NCBI RefSeq assembly: GCF_018446385.1
Contig: NC_056005.1
Location: 67,058,239 to 67,122,238 of the forward strand
DNA length: 64,000 bases
Source: Zingiber officinale
Taxonomy: Eukaryota; Streptophyta; Magnoliopsida; Zingiberales; Zingiberaceae
Reading direction: 5' to 3'
Made by a program: the position numbers and the translations under genes. Positions 32,938-44,202 of this stretch are shown piece by piece (positions within the stretch are counted from its first letter, which is position 1; the number at the start of each line of letters is the position of its first letter). The notes under the pieces are model-generated. The model worked only from the letters and a program-made list of their open reading frames with translations. It made no database searches and was not told where the DNA came from.

Positions 32938-35663
32938 TAGTATTAGCCCTAGTATCAATTATCAAATGATTGATAGGGTATTATTGTATCATATTTTATT
33001 TTATTAATAAAAAATATAAAGTTGGTTATTATATTTATTTCAGTTCAGTGCCGAATGAATAATTATAATAATGTCTTAGGGTAGTAGATTCTACTCTACA
33101 ACATATCAATTGGTTGAACTGATAGTGAGAGCCTGTAGATACACATAGACACTATTTTTAAGGGGGTGTTTGGTTTAGGGGAATAGGAATGGGGAATGGG
33201 AATGAGAATCATTGATTGCCATTGTTAATGTTTGGATTATAGGAATAGGAATACAAATAAGAGAATGAATCCTTGAAATTGGATAATGACTTATTCCCAT
33301 GTACCTCCCTTCAATGAACCATTATCCTATTTTCATCAATCAAAATATTTTCTTATTCCAAAAATACCCTTGACCTAAAATTAAAATTTTCTCCCTTAAT
33401 ATCAAATATCAAAATATATTTATTTATTTTTTCTTTCATATCACTTCTCTCTCCTTGTTCTCTCTCATCATATTTTCTCTCTCATTATTTTATCACACAC
33501 TTTATCTCTCCTTAATCTCTCATATCACACTCTCCTTCCTCTTTTTTTCTCATTACATTTTCTCTCTCATCATACTTTCTCTCTCCTCAATCTCTCTCAT
33601 CACATTCTCTTTTTCCTTTTTTTCTCATCACACTTTCGCTCTCATCACACTTTCTCTCTCCTCAATCTCTCTTGTCACACTCCCTCCTTTTTTTCCTCAA
33701 CACACTTTCTCTTTCATCATACTTTCTCTCTCCTCAATCTCTCCCATCATACTCAATATTCTCTTTTTTCTCATCACACTTTCTCTCTCATCATACTTTT
33801 TCTCTCACCATACTTTCTCTCTCCTTAATCTCTCTCATCACACTCTCTCTCCTCTTTTTTCTCATTACATTTTCTCTCTCTTCATCCTCTCCCATCATAC
33901 TTTCTCTCACATCATATTTTCTCTCTCATCATGTTCTCTCCTATCACACTCTCTTTTCTCATTTTCTCTCATCATTCTCTTTCATCAAACTTTCTCTCTC
34001 ATCATTCTCTTTCATCATTTTTTTTCTCTCACATTCATCTTTCTCTCATATCTAATTTTTTCTGTTATTTTCCTTTAAGAGTAAAAAAGGAAATTTTGAT
34101 TTATACCGATAGAAAATATGCAACTAACCAAACATTAATTTTAAGAGTGATATCCATGCTCATACCCATTCCTATTCCACAATACAATGATTCCCATTCC
34201 GATTCATATTCCTAGGAAAGAACCAAACGCCCCCTAAGTATTAATAGTTCATCATTAATATGTAAGGGCAATATTAATACATTGAGACTAGCATGTATGT
34301 CTATTGATGACTTAATCCCACAAGTCATGGATATGAGATATCATGTTGACACATGCGTATATATTAGAGAATATATACTGAATGACCCGCCATGAGAATA
34401 TTTCATGGATTGTTATATAAATATCATAAACACTCTCATGTGAGTATTAGTATGAATAGTTCTTAAACCTAAAGTCACTACGGTTCCATACATAAAGAGT
34501 TGTATATTTTGGTATCGTCAAACATCACCTGTAACAAGGTGAACTATAAAGTCGATCACTTGGTATGTAATGAGTTATGCAGAGGGATCTGAGTGATATA
34601 GATGAGATCTATTCCTTTTATATGATAGAGGTGATATCTATAGACCCCTTGATTAGTAGGACACAAGAATACATGAGCATTCTCAAATGAGCCAATATAA
34701 GATATTGATCTTATTTGTATGAGTGTGTCTACTTAGAGATCAAGAAACACAAAGATTGATAATAGGATGCCCAGTTTATACCTCATTGATCAATCTATAT
34801 ATCAAGGATAGAGGGATTGAGTCATATAAGATAATAGTCATGGATAGGTTAGGTTGGATCTTGACTTTCTTATCACTTGGGTAGTAATGATGCATTGCTA
34901 GATGCCACTCATTGCTTATGTATCTAAAATGTTGATTTGGATACATTACCAATGTTATGAAAACCTATTGGGTTACACACAAAGAACAAGTTGATTTGGA
35001 GATGAGTTTAGGGTTTATGGTTTAGGAGATTTAGTTCAATTCGAATTAGACTCATAGAGTCAATTTGGATTGATGAGGGTCAATGAGTTAAACTCATTGG
35101 GTGAACTCGAATTCACCAAGTAAGAGGAAGACCAAAAGACTCTTCATGAAAGATGATTAAGATCAATTCATGAAGGAAGATCAAAAGACACAATACTCTT
35201 TATGAAAGATGATTAAGATTAATTCATGAAGGAAGATCAAAAGACACATTACCTTTGGTATTCCTTGGATGAATACAGAAGGCAAATTCTGTTGATTTTC
35301 GACCAAGTGAACAAGAGTGTTCATTTTGTCTTCTTCTCTTCTTCTTTCCTCCACCAAAACCTCTTTTCTTGGTTGCTAGCACAACCTTAGGCGGTTCTCT
35401 TCTCCACTTCTTGAGTTTATGAGACGGACGAGAAGGTTGTTCGTGTGGATACTGAAAGAGGCACAGACGCTTGATCATGTTGAAATCCTAGCTGTCAGGA
35501 GTTCATGTGCACGCGACAAAGGTATAACTCCCTTTAACAAATACTTAGTATATGAGTTTCTTTCACATGGATCTTCTGGAAAGGAACTTGTTTTTTCACT
35601 GCGCTTTCTGCATGTTTAGCGCTATAGTTCCTTTCAGAGGAAACCCAATTGATACATAAAGGA
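32938..35663 (+). other. Unclassified non-coding segment (LTR-like), interrupted by a MITE
   Basis: 32938-33158 and 34238-35663 read as one AT-rich segment once the MITE is removed. It starts just where Tat gag breaks off. It holds near-duplicate stretches (CTTTATGAAAGATGATTAAGAT at about 35140 and 35200). I see no coding domain and cannot name the family; an LTR or LARD is possible. Confidence 0.35.
33162..34234. mobile_element. Harbinger/Tourist-type MITE, TSD TAA
   Basis: Terminal inverted repeats GGGGGTGTTTGGTT (left) and AACCAAACGCCCCC (right, one mismatch) are flanked by TAA at 33159-33161 and 34235-34237. Subterminal GGAATAGGAATGGG words are inverted at the two ends. The centre (33430-34065) is a CT-rich minisatellite of TCTCTCATCACACTTTC units. 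No transposase. Confidence 0.8.
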
Positions 35664-35668
35664 GATAC

Positions 35669-37468
35669 TGTTGGAGTAATTTTTCTAGGTCAAGTTTGAC
35701 CAATTTGACTAAGCTTGAGTTGAGTCAAGCTTGAGTCGGAATTTAAGTTTTGATGTTTAACAATATAAGAAGCTTGACAATATATGAAGATTGCTAGAGC
35801 AATCATCCGAGTGTGGAGATGGTCAAGGGATTGACTAGGTTGATGAGAAGACAAGTCAAGTGGGTCAGTGTTGATCAGAGACTTGACCGGGAAAGTCCTA
35901 ACTGGAGTTTAGGCATCTGGGAAAGTCCTAACTAGATGTTAGGCAAGAGAGAAGTCAAGTAGGTCAAGGTTGACAGGAAACTTGACTGGGAAAGTCCTAA
36001 TTGGAGATTAGGCAAAGGTAAGTCCAACAAGAAGGTTGGCAAGAGTGAAAATCCAAGTAAGTCAGTGTTGACCAGGCTTGGTGGTGAAAGTCCTGATAAG
36101 TGAGATCAGGCAATTGGAAAGTCCTAATATAGCTAGATAAAGGGAAAAGTCCTGGTGAGGAGCCAGGCAACTAGAAAGTCCAAGTATGATCTTGGCAAAG
36201 GGAAAGTCCTGGTGAGGAGCCAGGCAATTAAAAAGTCCAAGTATGACTTGGCAAAAGGAAAGTCCTGGTGAGGAGTCGGGCAATTGAAAAGTCCAAGTGT
36301 AATCTTGGCAAAGGGAAAGTCCTGGTGAGGAGCCACGCAATTGGAAAGTCCAAGTGTGATCTTGGCAAAGCAAGTCCTAGGGTGATTTGGCTAGGAGAAC
36401 CCGACAACTAGGATGACGCTGATGGAAGCTCCAGAAGGCAAGGCGTGAAGGATGGGGAGATATCCGAGGGATGCAAGGCTGATGGAGGAGGCTAGAAGGC
36501 TAGTTCGAGGTTGGTCGGGAGTAGCCAAATGCTAAGCGTGCAAACCCAACAGGTCACGGTTGACCGAGAGTTGGGTTTGGGGGGCTAGACTTGAGTTTGA
36601 GTCAAGTCCAGGGTGTTCAATCGATCGGGCGATCGATTAAACAGGCTCCAATCGATCAGCCGATTGATTGGAGTGTGCTGCGAAGGAAGGAATGGCCCAA
36701 TCGATTGAGACCATATTTCTTGAGCACAGAGCCCTTCCTAATCGATCGGGCGATCGATTAGGAGCTGCCAATCGATCGGTTGATCGATTGGGTAGGAGTG
36801 TTCACGCGCGATCGCGAGAAGCACAGAATGCTTCTGGATCGATCCAGATGTTTCCAATCGATCAGTCGATCGATTGGGAAGTGACCGTTAAGCAGGTTGC
36901 AGGTGATGGACGGTTGGGATTGCTGGGTGCTGACATGGCAATCGATTGGGGATTATTTGGATCGATTGGGAACACTGTTTAAAGCCTGGGCGGAGCGTTT
37001 TCTCCGTAGTTCTTTGTGAACTTTCTTGCGCGAGTTTACTGCGATCTACAGCGATTTTCTCCGAGCTTCTCCGCCAGTTCTTGAAGGCTCTTGGGGTGCA
37101 TCCCCAAGGTTCAAGAGGCCACGATGAGCAACAAGTAAGCAAGAAGAAGAGTGTATTGCGTTGTATTTTTGTTTCTTCTTGTTGTATTTGTGTTGTGTTG
37201 CGTGTGAGTGTTGTACGAGGCTTCTCCGCCTCCGGCTGCAACCGAGAAGGAGGTTTTCATAGTGGAGATAGCGTGTTGTGTGTGGATCCTTGGATTAGTC
37301 ACCTCTTCTTGAGGTGGATACCAAGTAAACCCTAGGTGTTAGCGTTGTGAGTGTTTTGTTTAGTTTTGTCTTTGTATTCCGCTGCACATTATCAAGATGA
37401 AGCAAGAACGAGCAAGCACGACAAAACTCTATTCACCCCCCCCTCTACTGGACATTTCGGTCCCAACA
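35669..37468 (+). mobile_element. SIRE-like solo LTR (LTR F), imperfect TSD
   Basis: It starts TGTTGGAGTAATTTTTC and ends TTCGGTCCCAACA. Flanks are GATAC (35664-35668) and TATAC (37469-37473). Inside: minisatellite of GTCCTGGTGAGGAGCCAGGC units (about 35935-36370), palindrome array built on AATCGATC (36615-36970), TTTAAAG promoter-like box (about 36978), leader, and a CACCCCCCCCTCTA stretch before the end. Confidence 0.8.
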
Positions 37469-37529
37469 TATACCATTGATTCCTTCCAGTCGGATAAAAA
37501 ACCTCTTTTGCCTCCAATGAAAAATAAGG

Positions 37530-38242
37530 TCTCACTTATATCCTAATCCGTAGAGAAGAAGGCCAATACAAGCTGTAAATACAATTCCCATAGACACAAT
37601 CGAGAAGAACCAAGGGTCTTTAGGAGTAGTTCATTTCAGTAACTATCACCAATCGTACTCACATGACACACAAGAATGCCGACGTTTCACTCAAGAAGTC
37701 TGTCGAGTTATAGATGAATGACATCAAGGTATAAGGGCTTCACCAGGTGGGGAGAGGAGCTGGCTCGTCAGATACGATATCCTTCATGCGAGGACTTGGG
37801 GAATCAACCCAACCTGTGGGATTCAAGATCCCCTCGACGCCACTCTCCGAGATGCCTAGACAATCAACGGGATGATTGTCAACATCGTTGACGTAGAAAC
37901 CTTCAATTTATATATGCAAAGACCACCACTGTGAGGATCACCGGGACCATCGCCAATATGGTCGTCAAGACCATCACCAAGGTGGTCAAGAAAATGTCAT
38001 CTCGGCAGGTAACATTAGCATGATCTTAGGTGGATCCACTAATGGTGACTCCCATCATACAAGGAAGGCTCATGGGCAAGCCTGAAAAATTACAATGTTA
38101 GCACTAGCATAGAAAGGGGCCCTCTTATAAGCTTTGAGCCCTAACACTTAGAAGGAGTCGATACTCCGCATGATGATGCTTTGGCAATCCATGGCCTCAT
38201 AGCCAACTATAATATATTTACGGTGTTTGTGGATATAGGTGA
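37530..38242 (+). pseudogene. Tat-like gag zinc-finger and protease remnant
   Basis: At about 37622 a frame reads VVHFSNYHQSYSHDTQECRR, the Tat gag knuckle-like motif, ending at TGA after VIDE. At about 38010-38060 GGSTNGDSHHTRKAHGQ matches the stretch before the protease. At about 38115-38242 HLEGVDTPHDDALAI and VFVDIG match the protease N-terminus with its active-site Asp, with in-frame stops. It continues the gag at 32497-32937 and is non-functional. A minus-strand LTR begins at about 38243. Confidence 0.65.
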
Positions 38243-39402
38243 AGGATCGAAAAGATATATATGATTGGGGGGGGGGGGGGGATGAATATCATTCATTTTA
38301 AAAACTTTATCTGTTATTAAAGTAAGCAGCGAATAAAAAAGTAAAGGTAAAGTAAGTGTCTCGTTTGATTACTTGGTTCGGATCCAAAGTCAACTCCTAC
38401 TCCAAGACCCGTGATACTTGATTATACCATTGGGTAATTCAATAATATTATTCCTTCTGAAAACTCTAGAGAAGAGGTAATGCGTACAGAGAAGTTAATA
38501 CAATAAAATGCAAGATAAATAAAAATACTAACAATACAACAATGAAGATCTTTGGAGCTTCTTAGTGATGTAGCTTGCATGCTGAGTAGAAGATTAGAAG
38601 TAGCATAAACAGCACCACAGTAGAATAATGGAATACTGAAAAGTTGCTTCAGCTCGGTGCTCAAGGCTTACTTTTATAAGCTTCGTCCGATTGACCCATA
38701 AGACGTTTGATCAATTAATCTATTCGATCAACCGATCTCCCTACCTGTCGACTGCTCAATCAACTTTCCTTCTTCGCCGAGATCCGCTCTTCATGTCATT
38801 AATACCATTAAAAGTTCGGTTGACTGATAACCTTGATCGGTCGACCGATCCGCTTGTTTTCCTTCTTTGCTGAAATTTGATCTGCCACTATGTGTTACCA
38901 AATTAGGTACAGTCGACCGATCCCTGGGTTCGGTCAACCGATTCGCCTAACTTCCAAGTCTGTTCTGCGCGATCTAAATTCTTCAACATTAGCTTTATTC
39001 GGTCAACCGAACAGGAGGTTAGTCGACCAATCCCTTCGGCTTCTACAAAACAGAGTTAGTTCGATGATATAAAAATAATATCCCTGTGGCACATAGTTAG
39101 CACAGTAGTATAATGATGCATGAGTAAGAAAAGACAGTAAGACTTGTCCTGATCTCAACTTGGAAACTTATTAGTTTCTTTAATTAGATCAGCGACCTAG
39201 GGTTTGTCCATTCTTAGAACATGACCTCTCCGTCGCTCTACTCCAGTTGCTTATCTCAATATACCTGCTAAACATCGGTCCTCCAGACCAACTTGGACTT
39301 TGTCTTAGCATCGGATCAGCTCACCTGAACTTCTTCTCGATATCAGGTCATCCATACCAATCGACTCCAATTACCAGGTGTCAGGTCCTTAACCCACATA
39401 GA
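38243..39402 (-). repeat. SIRE-like LTR fragment (LTR G), minus orientation
   Basis: On the + strand it begins GGATCGAAAAGATATATATG with poly-G, so the terminal TGTT is missing. CAACTCCTACTCCAAGACCC near 38391 is the complement of the GGAGTAGGAGT box of LTRs A, B and H. A palindromic region with GATCGGTCGACCGATC lies near 38836-38851. It is cut at 39402 by LTR H. Confidence 0.65.
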
Positions 39403-40267
39403 CTTCCTGTTAGTGCGGGAAGCATCCGACGACCAAACCAGTGTTTTGATTATGTCAAAGGGTTTAAGTTAAGTTGGTTTATTATCTAATGTATGTGAAT
39501 GCGGTTGCAGGAAAGTCCTAACTGCGATTAGGCAGGTGAAAAACCCTAGGGGGTAGTAACCCTAGTTGGTGGAAAACCCTAAGAGGTGGTAACCTTAGGT
39601 TCTAGGGGGTGGTAACCCTAGGTGGAGGAAAACCCTAAGGGGCGGCAACCTTAGGTCCTAGGGTGTGGTAACCCTAGGTGGTGGAAATCCTAAGGGGATA
39701 ACCTTAGGTCTTAGGGGGAGGTAACCCTAGGTGGCGGAAAACCCTATGGGGTGGTAACCCTAGGTCCTAGGGGTGGTAACCCTAGGCAGAAAGTTCAGTC
39801 GGTCTGGAGGACCGGACTGGCAATAGGTATGTTCTCCTGAGTGGAGTAGGTGAGGACACGTTCCCCGCGAAGGGAACAGTAAGCGTCGGTTCGACCTAGG
39901 GTTTCCGGTCGAAAATCCAAAATCAGAATCGGACAGCCCAAAAGCTGTCAACTTATTTCTTTTATTTGCTATTTGTCTAACTCTGTTTTGCAGGAAACTA
40001 ACATTTTTACAGGGTCAGACTTAGCCATGATCGGTCGACCGAACGAGCTGATTGGTAGACCGAACCACAGCATAAAAGGACCAGATTTCCAGATTGCAGA
40101 CTGGGTTCAGTCGAGGGATCGGTCGACAGAAATCGAAGTGGAGCGAGCGGATCGGATGAGGAGGAGATCATCTTATCGGCCGACTGAACGTGGGTATCGG
40201 TCGATCGATCCGCTTCGGATCAAACCTGATCCTGAGCTTTGAGGATCTGGATCAGTCCTGCAGAGGC

Positions 40268-40276
40268 TATAAAAGG
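40268..40276 (+). promoter_or_regulatory. TATA box in LTR H
   Basis: TATAAAAGG about 50 bases downstream of the palindromic words, the same layout as LTRs A and B. Confidence 0.6.
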
Positions 40277-40631
40277 AGCCTCGGGAAGCAGCTTCGATAG
40301 GAACAAAAAACTGAACAACCTATGCTCTTGTAAGTTGCTCTGAACGATCCAACTACGCTCTACGACTCCGACAACTGACGACGACTTTCTTCATTTGTTT
40401 GTACTGTCGGTACAATTCTTTATTCAGTACTTGTACTTTAACATTGTAAAAGATTTACGGATTGATAGTGATTGTCCACCGAAAGCGATCAATGATCGCG
40501 AGCCTTGGAGTAGGAGTCACCCAAGACTCTGAACCAAGTAAAAATGCTTGGGTCTTCTTGTGTGTGTTTTATTTTCCGTTGCTTTACTCAAACGTTTTTG
40601 AAAATGATAAGTGAAAGCCACGAGCGCTATT

Positions 40632-42271
40632 TGTTAGGACCTCCGGATGGCTAGAGAGGGGGGGGTGTGAATAGCCTCCACTAAAACTCAGTCAATTTCC
40701 TCACAAAATCTTGTTAGTACAACGGAAATAAGTAAAAAGAAAACTGATGCAAGGAAAGAAAACACAACCCATAGATTACACAAGTATGTACGAGGTTCGG
40801 GGATAACTTGCCCCTACTCCTCGGCGTGTCCGTAAGGTGGACGATCCCTTGATCTTTCGGTAGATCACACCCCGGACAAATTTCGGCTAAGTATTTCTCC
40901 TTCTCGGTGGAGTAACCTCTCCACAAAGTCACAGAAATGATTTGAAATAAAGCACAAGACTTACAGAGTTTTGTGGCTGACAGAATGAACAAATGAACTT
41001 ACAGCCACGAAGCACAACGCAAAGACAAAAGGAATTCCTCAGCCAAGAGCTCAACAATACATAGCCTCTTGCTTCGGTTCACCGAGAGTTTCAAAAACCT
41101 TTCATTCCTAAAAACCTCTCTTCTTCCTTCTTCTTATCCCTCTGCTTTCTCACTGTCTTCAGCCAGAGCCGAATCGCTGTCACCTGTATCGTATCACTGC
41201 GATCAACTCAAGCTTCGCCAATCACTCTTCCTCCTCATCTGGTTCTCTGAACTCACACCAATACCATGGTGTCTCTGAGCTCGAACCAATAAGTAAGAAT
41301 CAAGCTGTCGCAGCCAGTGAACGTTGACGCTCGAATTGCACCACTTGCAGTGAAATACAGCAGAAAGGATACTTGGTCTTATTCTTCTGATGGAGCTTAA
41401 TTTGAAATTAAGCACTGGCACGACACTTGCAACCTGTAACTCAAAAATCTCACAGCAGATGATTTGATCAGGTGAATCAGAAATCACAGAGAAACAGCAG
41501 AAGACAAACGACATTGTTGTGGATCGGTCAACAGACCGATCCATAGCCTTCCGGACCGATCAGGACACACCCTGATCGGTCTGGGATGATTTTGATCGGT
41601 CTGTGGACCGATCCCCCCTATTGCTCTAAATCCCATCGCATCCTTCTGATTGATCCAGGTCCCGATCTGATAGCCCACAGATCGCTTCTGTGTGGTTACT
41701 GATCGGTCACGAGACCGATCGACAAATCCCGGATTGCCTTGATCGTTTCCTTCTGCTTCGTTACTGATCGGTCTGGTGACCGATCAGCTAATCCCAGGTA
41801 TCATTGGATCGGTCACCAGACCGATCCAATGTCCATTTAGAGCCTCCCATCAACCCTAACGCCTCGAGAACGAGCTACCAAGCCCTCTCCGACCTTCTCA
41901 TCAGGTCAGAGAACGAGCTACCGAGCCCTCTCTGACCTAGTCCGGAGAACGAGCTACCGAGCCCTCTCCGACTTCGTCCGGTCCAGAGAACGAGCTACCG
42001 AGCCCTCTCTGACCTAGTCCGGAGAACGAGCTGCCGAGCCCTCTCCGACTTCGTCCGGTCCAGAGAACGAGCTACCGAGCCCTCTCTGACCTAGTCCGGA
42101 GAACGAGCTGCCGATCCCTCTCCGACTTCGCGTGCTAAGTATCCGTACTTGGACTTTTCCTCTCCACATGATCAACCTTGATCATTAATCAGTCTGAGTC
42201 TAATTACTATCTGATACAAACTTAAATCCGTGTCAACATCAAAACAACAGCCAGGTCAGACTGTATCAACA
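40632..42271 (-). repeat. 3' LTR of the minus SIRE-like element (LTR I)
   Basis: On the + strand from TGTTAGGACCTCCGG to GACTGTATCAACA, 1640 bases. In the minus direction: minisatellite of GAGCTACCGAGCCCTCTC-containing units (42130-41868), palindrome array on GGATCGGTC (41830-41521), then leader, and poly-G near 40655. The partner LTR is 50162-50184 plus 61295-62783. Confidence 0.9.
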
Positions 42272-42290
42272 ATCTCCCCCTTTTTTGTTG
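42272..42290 (-). promoter_or_regulatory. Polypurine tract of the minus SIRE-like element
   Basis: On the minus strand CAACAAAAAAGGGGGAGAT directly abuts the LTR. Confidence 0.8.
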
Positions 42291-42828
42291 TTTGACAACA
42301 CGATTTAAGTTTAGATCAGAAATGTTCATATTTCCCTAATTTTAGGGGAATCAAGATCCTCCCCCTAAGACAGATACAACACCATGTAAGGATAGGGGAA
42401 TCAAGATCCTCCCCCTAAGACAGATACAACACCATGTAAGGATAGGGGAATCAAGATCCTCCCCCTAAGACAAACTTTCATTTATCTCTAAACTTAGTTA
42501 CCTTCTCCCCCTTTGTCAAACACCGAAAAGGTGCGAATTGGGAAAGAAAACGTTAAAGGACTCCCCCTTAACCCATACTGTCTTTTTCTTAATTCACCTA
42601 GAATACCCTCTAAGTGTATTATAAGACAGTGATAAAGAAATAAGAGACATACAAGACATGACATATGAACAGCATATTAAAAGCCAATAAGAAGTGAAAC
42701 ATAAAGAAAGACAAGAAAATGAACAGCATAAATAGAAGAAAGCAGCAAGTATCCAGGTCAGACATAAATATCCAACAAACAACATCCAAAACATAGATAA
42801 TCAGAATGACAGCATAGAACAATGTGTA
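42291..42828 (-). repeat. 3' non-coding region with 50-bp tandem repeats
   Basis: A 50-base unit containing GGGGAATCAAGATCCTCCCC is repeated about 2.6 times between 42343 and 42474, each with a PPT-like CCTCCCCCT. More C-rich tracts occur at 42505 and 42561. The rest is AT-rich without an ORF. Confidence 0.7.
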
Positions 42829-44202
42829 TCAATCAACCTCCTCATCATGAGGAGCATCAGCATCATCAACGGGAGGAGTGGGTCCCTGAGGTGGCATGCC
42901 GCTGCTCGAGGATGGATAGCCCGGGAAATCCTGCGGAGGTGGGTATCTGGCCATTCATCCCATAATCGCCTGATGTGTCGCCAACTGCGATAGATCATCG
43001 TGGCTGGTCAATCCGAACGCCCGTGGAGCTCGGCAGCTCATCGTGCGATCAATGCGACTCTCCGGCGATCGCGGTATCGATCTCGCCTCTCCATCGTCAG
43101 ATGCAGGAGCAAGAACGCGCAGAACAACTCGTGGAGGTCCAGTGGTAACTCACCTAGAGCTCTCCCATCCTTCCACCGAACGTCCCCATCCCACGATGCG
43201 GACTTGGAAAATGCCCGTTTCCTAAGTCTGTTCCTGACCATCTTGACTATTCTACCCTTGGAGACATCAATCTGAAGGGTCTCGAGCCAATCTGTAATGA
43301 TATGCCCATAAGGCATATAAACAGTGAAGCTGTTTGGCTCACTATAGGAAATGATCGAAGAGTAGATGATGGACATGATGTCAAAGTCGAGACGCCGACG
43401 CAATCCATAAAGCATCAGACAATGATATGGTCGGATTTCAGAAAAGGGTTTAGATGTGATTGGCAGAAGGCAGTTTGTGACAATCTTAAAGAGGATGTAA
43501 TCGTGGGCAGATAATCTCAAGGCTGCAAAAGTAGGAAAATCAACATCTAATTCATCTAGCCCACCTGGTCTAGGATGTCTGAAGAAATACTCATAAATAG
43601 AGTCAGATATGACATCAAAAGGTGAAGGTAAGGGGTCTAGTAAGTCAGGATATATCGAAAAGACATTTCCGGAACACCTCCGGCAACCTAGATAGTCAAA
43701 GAAGGCTGAGAAACTGAAATCAATAGTCCGCTTAGTAACTTTTGTTTTATAACTTACATCATTAGTTTAATGAAGATTGTTATAAAACTCCGATACTAAG
43801 TCATAATCGATATCTCGTTCTAAATAGACAAGTGTATCAAGTTTATAGTAGGCAATGATTTCTGACACAGTTGGACAAAATTCGTCCATGAATTTTCGAT
43901 CCACAGACCTACAAGGGAGTAATTTAAAGGTTCTTTGTTTAAAGGCTTCCTCAAACTGGTGGTTTGGAAATCTCCCGGATATAGATGGTTGAGGTCGAGA
44001 GAGAGCCTTAGACTTAGACTTCTCAGGTGACTTAGAGGTCCCCTCACCCACTTGTTTCTTCCTAAGGTGTAACAATGTGATCCAATAGGGCAAGTAAGTG
44101 AGCACCGGAGCCACCAACACCCGAAACAAAAAGCACAGATATGGTGAGAAATGAAACCGAAATGCCAAGTTCTAGAGAAGTATGGAGTTACCTTGGTGCC
44201 AT
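42829..44202 (-). pseudogene. Third ORF of the minus SIRE-like element (putative plant transposon protein family)
   Basis: The proposed start is ATG at 44202-44200 in an 11-base first exon (44202-44192, encoding MAP plus two bases of an Arg codon). A 130-base intron follows (44191-44062, GTAACT...CCTTAG), and exon 2 begins Lys/Ser-rich (KKQVGEGTSKSPEKSKSK). The central domain has SEFYNNL, interrupted at once by TAA (43767-43769), and continues in the same frame to about 43038 with segments matching the + strand homologue (IYEYFF near 43590, the leucine-rich region near 43490). The Pro/Asp-rich C-terminus is read in another frame to TGA at 42829-42831. Known family name only; function not established. 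Its place between pol and the 3' LTR is the envelope-like position of SIRE elements, but I see no clear signal peptide or transmembrane anchor. Confidence 0.7.

Larger units (their letters stand above)
29056..38242 (+). mobile_element. Tat-like Ty3/gypsy element, fragmented by later insertions
   Basis: Probable LTR/leader (about 29056-30111), degenerate primer-binding site TGGTGTCGTCTATGAGAA (30112-30129), gag start (30150), gag pieces (30150-30592, 32497-32937) and a gag/protease piece (37530-38242). The pieces keep the same order and strand. The sequence between them consists of later insertions: a SIRE-like solo LTR, an unclassified segment with a MITE, and a second SIRE-like solo LTR. No RT or integrase is present. 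The left boundary is not determined. Confidence 0.65.

Noticed and set aside
33455..34078. 207-codon + strand frame rich in Ser/Leu/Phe/His
   Set aside because: It is translation of the CT-rich minisatellite inside the MITE; low complexity with no domain.
43000..43514. + strand frames at 43000-43514
   Set aside because: They are antisense to the third ORF, which has a homologue on the minus-strand reading.
42829..44202. Retroviral-type envelope gene
   Set aside because: The position fits, but I see no signal peptide, furin-like site or membrane anchor; similarity is to a plant transposon protein family.
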